A stretch of 64,000 nucleotides of DNA from JAXGMV01 sp040772085 (GCA_040772085.1 JAXGYU010000001.1:2108001-2172000), one strand, 5' to 3'; numbered from the stretch's first letter, positions 1 through 8,587 are shown. Notes: generated by a model not told the origin, from the sequence alone. Numbers and translations are program-made.

Positions 1-984
1 ATCCACAAGTATTCTCAGCAGTTCGTGGATCTGATCGATCTGAAGAGCAACAAGTTTGTCACGAAGGCTGTCAAGGATGTGATCGGCACCGATTACGGGC
101 CACTGCGTTATATTTTCCAGAACGAGATCGAAGGCGGGCTGACGACCATCCGCAGCACGGTCATCGAAGGCACAAGCGAAAACCTGATCGTCACGTTCGA
201 CGAGCTGATGCGGCGCACACGCTTCCCTGAAGTGATGAAAAAAGTGCTGCAGACGCTCGAATCAGCCTATGGCGAACCGGTGGACATGGAGTTCGCACTC
301 TTTATCCATCAGCAGCCGAACGGACAGCCCGCGCTGCAGCTCACGGTACTGCAATGCCGGCCGCAAAGCCGCCTGGAGGAGATCGCGACCGCGAAACTGC
401 CTGATGATCTGCCGACCAGGGACATCATCTTCGAGACACATTTTGTCGTGCCCAAAGGGTTTATTGACCGGGTAGACTGGGTGATCTACGTGCCTTATGA
501 AGAGTATTTTGCCCTGAGTACCCTGGCTGACCGGCGCGAACTCGGGCACACGATTGGAAAACTTAATCAGCTGCTCAAGGATCAGGAGTTCATTTGTGTT
601 GGGCCAGGCAGGTGGGGCAGTTCAAATACCGACCTCGGCGTGCCGGTTGACTATGGCGAGATCTATAATGCCAGGTCGCTGGTTGAGCTGGCGGGCAAAC
701 TCGCGGGGACTGAACCGGAGCCTTCACTGGGAACACATTTCTTCCAGGACCTGCTCGAATCACAGATTTACCCGCTGGCGCTCAATCTGGACGCGCCTGA
801 CACGATTTTCGACCGGCGATTCTTTTACGATACACCGAGCCGGCTGTCAGAATACCTGACCGTAAAACCTGAAATTGAACGATGTTTGCGATTGATCAAG
901 GTCTCAGATTTCCGCGAGGGTGCAACGTTGCGCATTGCCATGGACGATAGCGTGTCAACCGCGGTCGCTTATCTGGTGGATTGA
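1..984 (+). CDS. PEP/pyruvate-binding domain protein (PEP synthase / PPDK-like), 3' part
   Basis: The reading frame is open from base 1, so the gene begins upstream of the window; the GTG at 25 is only an internal codon. About 327 C-terminal residues are present. The stretch with DMEFALF followed by LQCRPQSRLEE resembles the end of the ATP-grasp-like PEP/pyruvate-binding domain (PPDK N-terminal family), where an acidic metal ligand and a Q-x-RP signature occur. The last 180 residues, with CVGPGRWGSS and GTHFFQDLLES, form a C-terminal region I do not recognise. The phosphohistidine swivelling domain and PEP-utiliser barrel of true PEP synthase are not visible in this part. The exact reaction is therefore uncertain. 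Its stop overlaps the next start as TGATG, so the two are translationally coupled. Confidence 0.7.
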   Translation: MHKYSQQFVDLIDLKSNKFVTKAVKDVIGTDYGPLRYIFQNEIEGGLTTIRSTVIEGTSENLIVTFDELMRRTRFPEVMKKVLQTLESAYGEPVDMEFALFIHQQPNGQPALQLTVLQCRPQSRLEEIATAKLPDDLPTRDIIFETHFVVPKGFIDRVDWVIYVPYEEYFALSTLADRRELGHTIGKLNQLLKDQEFICVGPGRWGSSNTDLGVPVDYGEIYNARSLVELAGKLAGTEPEPSLGTHFFQDLLESQIYPLALNLDAPDTIFDRRFFYDTPSRLSEYLTVKPEIERCLRLIKVSDFREGATLRIAMDDSVSTAVAYLVD

Positions 985-1781
985 TGGTCTTCCTTTCAAA
1001 ATTGCTGCCTCTGTTCGTTTATCCGCTGGGGCTGGCCTGCCTGCTGCTGGTCGCGGCATTGCTCGCCATCCGGTATAAACAGAAGCCGGCGATCCTTGTC
1101 GCGGCGGCACTGCTCCTGTTGTGGCTCTTTGGCAATAAAGCCGTCGCCTACACCTTGGCGCGGTCGCTGGAATGGCGCTACCCGCCGCTGTCTGAAATGC
1201 CGCAGGCGGATGTTATTGTCGTCCTGGGCGGCGGGACGGCCAGTAAGGGCTATCCCCGGCTGTACGTGGAACTCGAAGGCGCGGGTGATCGTGTCTTGTA
1301 TGCCTACCGGCTCTATAGCCAGGGCGCCGCGCCCAACATCCTGCTCAGCGGAGGCAACATTGGCTGGGAGGATGAAGCCGGCACGCCGGCAAGTGAGATG
1401 GCAGAGATTCTCGAACTGATAGGCGTCCCGCGCCAGGCACTCTGGCTGGAAGATCTGTCTCAGAATACTGCCGAGAACGCCGAGTTCAGTGCGCAGATTT
1501 TGAAGGAGAAAGGCGCGGAGAGGGTTATTCTCGTCACATCTGCCATGCACATGCGGCGGGCCGTCTATCAATTCAATCAGCAGGGCGTCGATGTCATCCC
1601 CGCGCCGACTGATTTCACGTTTACTGACAGGGACTATTATCAACTGCTGCACGGCAGTATTGAGAACCGCATCATCGCGCTGCTGCCGAATACATCCAGC
1701 CTGTCGCTTTCGACCAATGTAATGAAAGAATACCTCGGGATCAGCGTCGCGCGCGTGTCGGACTGGCTGACGGCGCGTTAA
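984..1781 (+). CDS. YdcF/ElyC-type DUF218 membrane protein
   Basis: A 265-residue protein. Two hydrophobic segments lie at about residues 5-22 and 28-50, followed by a soluble domain. ADVIVVLGGG near residue 74, LLSGGN near 115, the N-T-x-E-N element (SQNTAENAEF) and VTSAMHMRRA are the hallmarks of the DUF218/YdcF family, which includes SanA and ElyC envelope proteins. The domain probably faces outside the membrane. The ATG at 984 overlaps the upstream TGA; a TTG at 981 is also in frame but less likely. The 3' end overlaps the convergent methyltransferase gene by 4 bases. The family function in envelope integrity is known only loosely, and the substrate here is unknown. Confidence 0.8.
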   Translation: MVFLSKLLPLFVYPLGLACLLLVAALLAIRYKQKPAILVAAALLLLWLFGNKAVAYTLARSLEWRYPPLSEMPQADVIVVLGGGTASKGYPRLYVELEGAGDRVLYAYRLYSQGAAPNILLSGGNIGWEDEAGTPASEMAEILELIGVPRQALWLEDLSQNTAENAEFSAQILKEKGAERVILVTSAMHMRRAVYQFNQQGVDVIPAPTDFTFTDRDYYQLLHGSIENRIIALLPNTSSLSLSTNVMKEYLGISVARVSDWLTAR

Positions 1782-2608
1782 GCGGGCACTTCAGGCGCAC
1801 GTGGATCGCGGGCGATCACGCAAATTTCAGTCACGCTGTCAACCTGGTCATCGTCGCTCAGAAATTCCTCTTTTATCCTGCTCTTCACCACGAGAAAACG
1901 GTCCAGATCTCTGGATAGGACGATCATTTTGACCTGCTCAAAATACTGCCTGAACACGGCCTGGTAATCACCGCAGCGGAAACGGTTGAGGTTGCTGCCC
2001 GGATTCAGCCAGTTCTTCCATGTGCGCTCGGTAAACGTCAGCATCTCGAAGGGATATTTGAAATAATGGTCACGCAGGTCGATGAAGTGGCAATGCAGCC
2101 CTTGCGGCGCGGTGATAACTGCCAACTGCCGGGTGATCGATTGGACCTGGTCGAGGTGTTCGAATACAGACGAGGAGAGTACCAGATCAAAGCCGGACTC
2201 TGCCAGCTCGGAGATGTCTGCCTGAATGGCGCGCAACCGGGGCGAAGCCAGTTCAACCTGACCTTCGGCTGAGATGCTGAGATAGCGCCCATTCTGCCTG
2301 GCATAGTCCAGATTCTCGGCATTGACCGGCGGCGCGAATTTGTCCAGCAGCCAGACGGATGCCGCGCCGGCATCCAGAAGCTCGCAACCGAGCGCGTAAC
2401 GACCGCCATAGCCGAAGATCAGCACCTTCTTGCCATGAAGCTCGAGATCGTTTTCTGCTAATACTTTGAGATAGCGCTCAGCGGCAAGCCGTGGGGCTGT
2501 GCTTTCAAGTCCCGGCTTGATGATGAATCCGTAGTGCAGCAACTGATGTGCGAGGTCATCGGATAGAAAATGCCGGATCAAGCGAAGGAGGAGATATTTG
2601 AGCTTCAA
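1778..2608 (-). CDS. class I SAM-dependent methyltransferase
   Basis: A 276-residue soluble protein. KKVLIFGYGGRYALGCELL near residue 60 matches glycine-rich motif I of Rossmann-type methyltransferases. LLDKFAPP follows as the acidic loop that binds the SAM ribose. FDLVLSSSVFEHL near residue 140 matches motif IV of the Methyltransf_11 type. The start is a TTG at 2608 (MKLKYLLLRL). An AT-rich -10-like sequence lies about 25 bases upstream, inside a 15-base inverted repeat at 2627-2641. The acceptor substrate cannot be told from sequence. It sits alone on the minus strand between plus-strand genes and shares a 4-base interlocked stop with the YdcF-type gene. Confidence 0.75.
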   Translation of the reverse strand: MKLKYLLLRLIRHFLSDDLAHQLLHYGFIIKPGLESTAPRLAAERYLKVLAENDLELHGKKVLIFGYGGRYALGCELLDAGAASVWLLDKFAPPVNAENLDYARQNGRYLSISAEGQVELASPRLRAIQADISELAESGFDLVLSSSVFEHLDQVQSITRQLAVITAPQGLHCHFIDLRDHYFKYPFEMLTFTERTWKNWLNPGSNLNRFRCGDYQAVFRQYFEQVKMIVLSRDLDRFLVVKSRIKEEFLSDDDQVDSVTEICVIARDPRAPEVPA

Positions 2609-2626
2609 TTTTCCAGGGTTCCCCGA

Positions 2627-2641
2627 AGCTTATTATAAGCT
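2627..2641. repeat. 15-base inverted repeat at divergent promoters
   Basis: Arms AGCTTAT and ATAAGCT flank a single T. The element lies in the spacer between the divergent methyltransferase (starts 2608) and small membrane protein (starts 2714) genes. It covers the likely -10 of the minus-strand gene, so it could be an operator, although a chance AT-rich palindrome is possible. Confidence 0.35.
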
Positions 2642-2680
2642 GAAGGCTTAAATCGGTGAGCGCGCCTGAGTTTAAGGGGG

Positions 2681-2686
2681 TATAAT
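2681..2686 (+). promoter_or_regulatory. -10 box TATAAT for small membrane protein gene
   Basis: A consensus TATAAT lies 27 bases before the ATG at 2714, leaving room for the Shine-Dalgarno CAGGAG. No convincing -35 element is seen at 17 bases upstream. Confidence 0.5.
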
Positions 2687-2713
2687 TCTGCCAATCAAAT
2701 CAGGAGCAGTACG

Positions 2714-2944
2714 ATGGCAAAGAAAGCGAAACGCGCATTCAACAAACCAATTACCCGGGCAGTTGATTCTGCGACAACGGCAGAGAAACTGGTCGCGGAA
2801 GTCCCTCAGATGGTCAGCAGCAGACAGGTGAGTTCGGCAGATTTCTCGCCCGATTACAGCTATGTCAGGAAAGACCTGCGACGGATTGGCACCCTGGCTC
2901 TGGCGTTTTTCGCCATCCTGATCCTGCTCTCCTTCATTCTCTAA
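2714..2944 (+). CDS. small single-span membrane protein, unknown function
   Basis: A 76-residue protein with a basic N-terminus (MAKKAKRAF), a polar middle and one C-terminal transmembrane helix at about residues 55-75 (TLALAFFAILILLSFIL). This is a tail-anchored topology, with most of the protein probably cytoplasmic. CAGGAG is placed 8 bases before the ATG and a -10 box and terminator bracket the gene, so it is a real monocistronic unit. I do not recognise the family. Confidence 0.7.
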   Translation: MAKKAKRAFNKPITRAVDSATTAEKLVAEVPQMVSSRQVSSADFSPDYSYVRKDLRRIGTLALAFFAILILLSFIL

Positions 2945-2967
2945 CCATATCCATCCCCGACTTAACT

Positions 2968-2996
2968 AAACGGCTAATAATTTTTAGCCGTTTTTT
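2968..2996 (+). terminator. Rho-independent terminator
   Basis: Ten-base arms AAACGGCTAA / TTAGCCGTTT with a 6-base loop are followed by a run of T. It ends the transcript of the 76-residue membrane protein. Confidence 0.9.
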
Positions 2997-3033
2997 ATTG
3001 AAAATTGCCCTGATTAATGGATAATGAATTTCG

Positions 3034-3061
3034 TGTACAACCTAGATATTATTCGTATAAT
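3034..3061 (+). promoter_or_regulatory. sigma-A-type promoter for lipoprotein gene
   Basis: TGTACA (3034-3039) and TATAAT (3056-3061) are separated by 16 bases. Transcription would begin near 3068, which argues against the GTG at 3075 as start and for the ATG at 3135. Confidence 0.55.
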
Positions 3062-3134
3062 TGATTGGTAGAGTGTGGAAAATATAACAAATCTCAGGTC
3101 AGGCAAAGACCAGCGTTCTAACGGCGCGAGTATT

Positions 3135-3992
3135 ATGCAAGCCGCTAGAAAAATAGTCTTTACAGGTATTGCGTTCGCAATACTTGCCATTGTGGCTGCC
3201 TGCACGCCGGTGCCGCAAACAGTTCCTGTTGACGAGACCGCGGTTGGCGGTAGCCGGGCTAAGGATACCCGCGCGCCAGAGCTGACCGCTGAGGCGAGCG
3301 CGACCGGTTATATCCCCACCATGTCTCAAACCTCCACCCAGGAGGTTGTCCACGTTTCGGTCACCCCGACGATCGAATTCACCCTGCCCAGTTTTACGCC
3401 AACTTTCACACTGATCCCGACCGCTACGGCTACCCTCATCCCACCGACAGCCACCTCACCTCCGCCGACACCGACGGCAGATCCGATGGTTTTCGTTGTC
3501 GATGAATTCATCAACAAGGTGAAAAACGGCAATTCCGCACAGGTGGTCGGTTTGATCGTCGAGAACAAATTCATGCTCCCAGTCGTGCAGCAGCCTTATG
3601 ACAACCCCGGTTATGTCTCTTACAACTCCGGCGAGCTGACGCAGTTTGGCATGGCAGCGCAAATGGGCGGCAGCATCGGCATTCTGGCGCACAATTTTCT
3701 GGATGGCGCCAATTTCTTCAATGTCGGTAATGGCGAGATCATTCAGGTCGTGTATGGTGACGGGCGGGTCGATGATTACCAGATCGATATCATCCAGAGC
3801 TATCAAGCCTTGGTTCCGACCAGCCCTTACACCGATTTCAAGGATCTGGTTTCGGGCGAGGTGATCAGCGCTTCGACATTGTTCACCCGTGTTTACATGG
3901 GCGGAGATCACGTAACTTTGCAGACGTGTATCGAACAAAACGGTGACGATTCATGGGGCCGTTTATTTGTCATGGCATACCCTCTTAGGTAG
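3135..3992 (+). CDS. secreted lipoprotein with Thr/Pro-rich linker, unknown function
   Basis: A 285-residue protein from the ATG at 3135. An in-frame GTG at 3075 would add 20 hydrophilic residues before the signal peptide and is unlikely. A basic N-terminus and hydrophobic core end in the lipobox IVAAC, giving a lipid-anchored Cys near residue 23. Residues about 75-120 are a Thr/Pro-rich linker (TPTFTLIPTATATLIPPTA), a common spacer in exported Anaerolineae proteins. The C-terminal 160 residues form a globular domain that I cannot assign. A promoter lies upstream and the Wzz-like/GGDEF gene follows after about 150 bases, so a role in the envelope is plausible but unproven. Confidence 0.7.
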   Translation: MQAARKIVFTGIAFAILAIVAACTPVPQTVPVDETAVGGSRAKDTRAPELTAEASATGYIPTMSQTSTQEVVHVSVTPTIEFTLPSFTPTFTLIPTATATLIPPTATSPPPTPTADPMVFVVDEFINKVKNGNSAQVVGLIVENKFMLPVVQQPYDNPGYVSYNSGELTQFGMAAQMGGSIGILAHNFLDGANFFNVGNGEIIQVVYGDGRVDDYQIDIIQSYQALVPTSPYTDFKDLVSGEVISASTLFTRVYMGGDHVTLQTCIEQNGDDSWGRLFVMAYPLR

Positions 3993-4032
3993 GTTCAAAA
4001 TGGTCGAATACGTAAAACACGTAAAAAATAGA

Positions 4033-4038
4033 TATAAT
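4033..4038 (+). promoter_or_regulatory. -10 box TATAAT before the Wzz-GGDEF gene
   Basis: TATAAT within AAAATAGATATAAT. The same 14-mer precedes the SPFH gene at 26420-26433. No clear -35 is seen. It would give a leader of about 100 bases before the GTG at 4146. Confidence 0.45.
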
Positions 4039-4145
4039 TCAACAATCCCGGTTGGCAAAAAAGTACAAGACGCGGATTGTGAAGCAACTATTGCTCTTAT
4101 AGTCTTTGTAAGTTCGTACGGGCTTACCCGGGAAGGAGAAATCAA

Positions 4146-5255
4146 GTGTTCATAACCTACTATCTTCGAGTTTTTCAATCACGCTGGCGTCTGGTTTTAG
4201 GAATTATCCTGGCCTTCCTGGTCGCGTCGTTGGTGATCTCCTATCTGACCCGCCCGATTTATCGGGCGACGACGACCTTCGTCATCAATCCCAACGAATC
4301 CCTGCCGAGCAGCCGTGACTTTGTTGACACGCTGGCTACGCTGGACAGCCGCACCATCATATCGACCTACCGCGATATTTTCGTCAGCAAGCGGGTCTAT
4401 GATGACATGCAAAAACAAATCGGCATGACGCCCGAAGAGGCAAAGCTTTATACGCCAAGCGTCGTGACCGACAAAGCGTCCAACATCATGACGCTGCATG
4501 TGGATGGGCCGAGCGTTGAGCGGGCGATGACGATTGCCAATGCTATCGGTCAAACGACGATTGCCTACATTCAGGGGTTCTCGCGGGTATTCAGCATTAC
4601 CGTGCTGGACCAGGCATACGCCCAGCCAGCGGCGGTCAAACCGCAGATCTTGCGTGATGCCGGCATCGCGGCGTTGATCGGTCTGGTTGTCGGTTTGCTG
4701 GCGGTGCTGATCAGCGAGTCTTACCGCACATCGCTGGGCACCCTGAAGGACCGCCTGCGCGTTGACCGCATCTCGAACGCGACGACCAAAGCGCATTTCG
4801 TCCGAACATTCGAGGTGATGCACGAGACCAATAAAGCTGAGCCGCTCTCAATTGCCTTGATCTCGCTGGACGGCATTAAAGATTACTTCGGTGAACTCTC
4901 CGAACCGGTGCAGATGACCATACTGCGCAAGGTGACTGAGTCGCTGCGAAATCTGCTGCGCGGCAGTGATGTGGTCGCGCGCTGGGGCGTCACGCAGTTG
5001 ATGGTTGGCTTGCCGCTCACGACCGAGCAGGCCGCGACCCGTGCTATCGAACGCATCAGGGAGACCCTGCTCCAACCGATCACGCTTGAGATCACAGGCG
5101 ATAAAGTGGATCTCGAACCCCATATCGGCGCGAGCTCCCGCATTGGTGAAGAGGGTATTGACACGCTGATCAAGAATGCCGAAAAAGCGCTCGAGGACTC
5201 TTACAACAAAGACAACGACATCGCCTTCCGCAACAACGAAAGTGAAGTGCAATAA
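4146..5255 (+). CDS. Wzz-like chain-length-determinant domain fused to a degenerate GGDEF domain
   Basis: A 369-residue protein. The GTG start has a strong AAGGAG 8 bases upstream. A transmembrane helix at about 15-35, a periplasmic domain with PIYRATTTFVINPN, and a second helix at about 171-192 preceded by a Pro-rich stretch (AQPAAVKPQ) give the topology of Wzz/polysaccharide co-polymerase proteins. Residues about 215-360 have the pattern of a diguanylate cyclase domain (SDVVARW...), but the active-site GGDEF is replaced by GVTQL. It should therefore not make c-di-GMP and may act as a sensor or scaffold. The BcsB-like gene follows after 3 bases, which points to exopolysaccharide production or export. 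Confidence 0.75.
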   Translation: MFITYYLRVFQSRWRLVLGIILAFLVASLVISYLTRPIYRATTTFVINPNESLPSSRDFVDTLATLDSRTIISTYRDIFVSKRVYDDMQKQIGMTPEEAKLYTPSVVTDKASNIMTLHVDGPSVERAMTIANAIGQTTIAYIQGFSRVFSITVLDQAYAQPAAVKPQILRDAGIAALIGLVVGLLAVLISESYRTSLGTLKDRLRVDRISNATTKAHFVRTFEVMHETNKAEPLSIALISLDGIKDYFGELSEPVQMTILRKVTESLRNLLRGSDVVARWGVTQLMVGLPLTTEQAATRAIERIRETLLQPITLEITGDKVDLEPHIGASSRIGEEGIDTLIKNAEKALEDSYNKDNDIAFRNNESEVQ

Positions 5256-5258
5256 CTC

Positions 5259-7427
5259 ATGACGAAACATTCACCGGCCAGTTGGAAGCGATGGATCAGC
5301 GTGATTTTGCTGGTCTGCTTCGCCCTGGCCGGTCTGAACTCGACCAGTGGCATTGCAGCTGTTCATCAGACGCAGCCCTTCCAATCGGGTGATGGTGACC
5401 TGCTGATTCCATTGTCTGATTTGGCGAATGGCACGCCGCTTAAATTGCAGGGGCCGTTTGACTCGCTTCAGTTTGATTTTGAACTTGCGCCGACGAAGAC
5501 TGTCAGCGCTGATGGCAGTCTTGTCCTTGAACTGAATGTAAACCTGGCCGCGTTGGTGCTGGCAGGCAAAACCCCGCTGGATTTGAGCAAAGCCGAAGCC
5601 GGCACGGTCAGGATATTCCTGAATGACACTGAACTGGAGTCCATCGATATCGTCGGGAACAAACCGATTAAAACAACGGTCGACCTGCCGAAGGAGCGTC
5701 TTCTGGCAGCAGGTGAAATTAACATCATTCGGCTCGATTTGGACTCGGGTCAAAGCTGCACCAATAATCTGGTCATATCGATCGATATCGCTGATACGTC
5801 CATGATATCGATTCCGATTGATATCAAACCCGTCCAGTGGGATGTCGCTGAATACCCGGTCATGTTCTATAACGCGTTGACGCTCGAGACCCCTCCGTTG
5901 CTGGTGATTGTCCCCGATGATGCCGGCGCGGGCGAACTCTCAGCCGGCGCAAATCTGATCAGCGGGCTGGCGCGATTAACGCAGGGCGGTTTACCGACCC
6001 GCTTGCTGGCTTACAGCGAGCTGTCGGAGGCAGATAAGGCAGCGGCGAATCTGGCGCTGATTGGAAATGGTCAGGCGCTCGCGAGCATGTCTCCTGAGAT
6101 CAACAGTCTGCTCGAATTGCCCGCGAAACTGCCTGCGGACAGCGCGTTCATCCAGCCGGTCACTTCACCCTGGAATCAGGAACGCACGATATTGGTGGTT
6201 AAAGCTGAAACCCAGCTCGGATTTGAAAAAGCTGTCTCGGCATTAAACCTTCCCCGGCTTGAATCCGGCGCTACGCCCGGATCCGCGGTCATTTCAACCT
6301 TGCTGCTCCCGGATACAACCAAAGAGTACCAACCGGACCGAAAACTGTCAGATCTCGGTATGGAAGAGATCGAATTCCTGCGTCCGGGCGGCGCGCACCG
6401 GACGGTTTACTTTGATCTGCCATTCGGCAGCGTCCTGAACGCGGATGCCTACCTTGACCTGGTCATGTCGCACTCCGATGACCTGGACTATGGAAATTCA
6501 TCGTTGCTGATCGACCTGAATGGAACACAAATCGCTCGGCTCAACCTCTCTGATCAAACGGTCAAGGAGAGTACCAGCCGCATTATCTTACCGGTCTATG
6601 CGGTTAAACCCGGCAGGAATCAGCTCAGTTTCATCTCCGAGCTGGCGCCGCGTGATATCTGTGCTGACTTTGCGGCCTCTGGCACCAACCTCAGGATCAG
6701 CGCTGATTCACAGTTGCATTTGCCCATCAACTACCAGTTTGTCCAGCCGGTCACGAAAGTTGGACTGGACCAATTTGCCCAGCCGTTCAACTCCGAGACG
6801 CTTGCAAAAACACAAATCGTTTTTCCGCTTCGTGAGAAAAGCCTGTGGACGGCTGTCGGTGAGCTGGCTGGCGCGCTGGGGCTGAATAGCGTTGGCGGCA
6901 GTATGTTCAAGGTCAGGGATGTAGCGGAATTGCCGGCGCTGGTCGAGGCTGGCGGTAACCTGCTGGTGCTCGCGACCCTCCCGGATGAACGGGTCACCGG
7001 CGCGCTGGCGCCTGTCCTGCCATTGCCTCTGGACGCGCAAGGCTTACCGCAGCGTCCGGAGCAACTGCCGGAGGGCACGCTCATTGCCGCCGGGGATCTG
7101 CCAACCTACATGGAATTGTCGCAGTCGAACACGGCTGTTCTGAAGACGCTGCTGACCGTACTGGGGCCCGAACCTGAGGCGATCAGCACCGCGGTCAAGC
7201 TCCTGATGACACCCGAGCGTCAGTCTGACTTGCGGTCGGGTAACGTCGCGCTGGTGAAAGATGACTCGGTTCAGGCTTTCAACGCGCTGGTGCTTGAAAC
7301 GGGTCTTAAGCCCGATATCCAGCCGCAGGCCAAACCTGACTGGCTGCTGCCTGCCATCCTGATCATTGCTGTCATCCTCCTTGGTCTGGCGCTTTCTACG
7401 CTGGGCAAACGGCAGAAGTCTATTTAG
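5259..7427 (+). CDS. BcsB-like cellulose/exopolysaccharide synthase periplasmic subunit
   Basis: A 722-residue protein with an N-terminal signal peptide (residues about 1-30), a long beta-rich extracytoplasmic region and one C-terminal helix (WLLPAILIIAVILLGLALS) followed by a short basic tail. This is the architecture of BcsB, the membrane-anchored partner of the BcsA glycosyltransferase. Paired modules are visible near 180-290 (PVMFYNALTLETPPLLVIVP) and 380-490 (VYFDLPFGSVLN, LLIDLNGTQIA), resembling the alternating carbohydrate-binding and flavodoxin-like domains of BcsB. The start lies 3 bases after the Wzz-GGDEF stop, so they share an operon. No BcsA-type synthase is present in the window. 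Identity to BcsB is by architecture and short motifs only. Confidence 0.7.
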   Translation: MTKHSPASWKRWISVILLVCFALAGLNSTSGIAAVHQTQPFQSGDGDLLIPLSDLANGTPLKLQGPFDSLQFDFELAPTKTVSADGSLVLELNVNLAALVLAGKTPLDLSKAEAGTVRIFLNDTELESIDIVGNKPIKTTVDLPKERLLAAGEINIIRLDLDSGQSCTNNLVISIDIADTSMISIPIDIKPVQWDVAEYPVMFYNALTLETPPLLVIVPDDAGAGELSAGANLISGLARLTQGGLPTRLLAYSELSEADKAAANLALIGNGQALASMSPEINSLLELPAKLPADSAFIQPVTSPWNQERTILVVKAETQLGFEKAVSALNLPRLESGATPGSAVISTLLLPDTTKEYQPDRKLSDLGMEEIEFLRPGGAHRTVYFDLPFGSVLNADAYLDLVMSHSDDLDYGNSSLLIDLNGTQIARLNLSDQTVKESTSRIILPVYAVKPGRNQLSFISELAPRDICADFAASGTNLRISADSQLHLPINYQFVQPVTKVGLDQFAQPFNSETLAKTQIVFPLREKSLWTAVGELAGALGLNSVGGSMFKVRDVAELPALVEAGGNLLVLATLPDERVTGALAPVLPLPLDAQGLPQRPEQLPEGTLIAAGDLPTYMELSQSNTAVLKTLLTVLGPEPEAISTAVKLLMTPERQSDLRSGNVALVKDDSVQAFNALVLETGLKPDIQPQAKPDWLLPAILIIAVILLGLALSTLGKRQKSI

Positions 7428-7456
7428 ACCATAATCCAGTCTAATAAAGTATAGTT

Positions 7457-7465
7457 TGCTATAAT
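7457..7465 (+). promoter_or_regulatory. extended -10 promoter, leaderless start
   Basis: TGC-TATAAT, with TG one base before the hexamer, lies 8 bases before the ATG at 7474. Transcription would begin at or within a base or two of the start codon, and no Shine-Dalgarno is present. There is no room for a riboswitch leader. Confidence 0.6.
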
Positions 7466-7473
7466 GGAATACG

Positions 7474-8574
7474 ATGAAAAGCATTGCATCGTCTTCCACG
7501 TTATCGCACGGCTTGCGTCTGTTGGAGTTATTGCAGCAGGCTGATGACGGCCTGAGTTCGGTCGACATACAATCCCATTTACAGCTCTCGAATAGCAGTC
7601 TGTTCGCGTTGTTGGCTGAGTTGAAGCGGCTTGGCTACATTCGCCAGCCCGAGAGGCGCGGCAAGTATTATGCCGGCCTGCGCATGCAGTTTCTGAACGC
7701 AACGTCCGTGACAGGACCGCACGCCTTGATCGCGGCTTTCGAAAAAGCCGAAAGCCATGCATTAGATGCGTACACGCTGCTGCTGGTTTCCGCGCTTGGC
7801 GCGAACTGGCTGGTACACGCCGCGCGTGCCGGTTCAGCACGCGTCAGGGTTGCCTTCGAACCGGGCGAATTGCTCCCCGCAGAAGGCGCAGGCGACCTGT
7901 TGTTCAGCGATAATCCTGACCCCGCGCTGGTCGAACGCGGCTACCTGTCCGTTGCGTATCCCGACTTTTCCGCCCTGGCGGTGCCCGTCACCACTTCAGC
8001 TTCATCACAGAGTTTCGCGCTGTTATTGTTAGAGCCGCGAGCGAATTCCGAGCAGCCAGACTCTGTTGAGCTGGGAAGCGCGTTGAAATTGCTGGCGGCA
8101 AACGTCTCCCTGCTGGCTGGCGCGAGAGCGTACGCGCCATTTGAACGCGGCAGCACCGCGTTGCCGCTGAAGCAATTGAGCGCCGAGGAGATTGCCGATT
8201 TTCTGAAGCTGCCGCTGACAGCCCGACTAGCCTGCGTCCGCCCGGATGGGACGCCTCACGTGATCCCTGTCTGGCAGCAATGGGATGGCAAGCGCTTTGC
8301 TGTGCCCGTTATTCCCGGGTCGCAGTGGGTCGAACATACGCGCAGCAATCCGGCCGTTTCGCTGACCATCGATGAACACTGGTATCCATACCGGCGTGTG
8401 ATCGCCCGCGGACAGGTCACTGGCGAGGCAGCCGCTGGTTCAGCCGCTTTTGAGCGCGCGCTCAGGTATTTCGCGGAAGCTTACCCGGCTGTCATCGACC
8501 AATCGGATGGATTGAAGATCGGCCGGCTGGTGTACATCACGCCGGACAATCTGATCGGGCAGACCGGATTATAA
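7474..8574 (+). CDS. IclR-type regulator fused to a pyridoxamine-phosphate-oxidase-like (flavin-binding-type) domain
   Basis: A 366-residue protein with three parts. Residues about 8-60 form a winged helix of IclR type (GLRLLELLQQ, LELKRLGYIR-like helix and wing). Residues about 75-215 look like a shortened IclR effector/GAF-like domain (ERGYLSVAYPDFSALAVPV). Residues about 228-366 form a split beta-barrel of the PNPOx family (TARLACVRPDGTPHVIPVW, AVSLTIDEHWYPYRRVIARG), which in relatives binds FMN, F420 or heme. It heads an operon with an NMT1-type ABC importer. I infer that it senses a cofactor or ligand through the barrel and controls uptake. The fusion is unusual. It lacks an RBS and probably starts a leaderless mRNA. 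Confidence 0.75.
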   Translation: MKSIASSSTLSHGLRLLELLQQADDGLSSVDIQSHLQLSNSSLFALLAELKRLGYIRQPERRGKYYAGLRMQFLNATSVTGPHALIAAFEKAESHALDAYTLLLVSALGANWLVHAARAGSARVRVAFEPGELLPAEGAGDLLFSDNPDPALVERGYLSVAYPDFSALAVPVTTSASSQSFALLLLEPRANSEQPDSVELGSALKLLAANVSLLAGARAYAPFERGSTALPLKQLSAEEIADFLKLPLTARLACVRPDGTPHVIPVWQQWDGKRFAVPVIPGSQWVEHTRSNPAVSLTIDEHWYPYRRVIARGQVTGEAAAGSAAFERALRYFAEAYPAVIDQSDGLKIGRLVYITPDNLIGQTGL

Positions 8575-8587
8575 GGCAGCGAGGGCG

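Noticed and set aside
4039..4145. c-di-GMP (GEMM) riboswitch upstream of the Wzz-GGDEF gene
   Set aside because: I could not find the conserved GEMM core sequence; only a generic leader is seen.
3943..4155. 70-residue ORF between the lipoprotein and Wzz-GGDEF genes
   Set aside because: It starts inside the upstream gene in another frame, has no RBS and covers the promoter and SD of the next gene.
7428..7473. FMN or TPP riboswitch before the transporter operon
   Set aside because: The -10 lies 8 bases from the ATG, so there is no leader to hold one.
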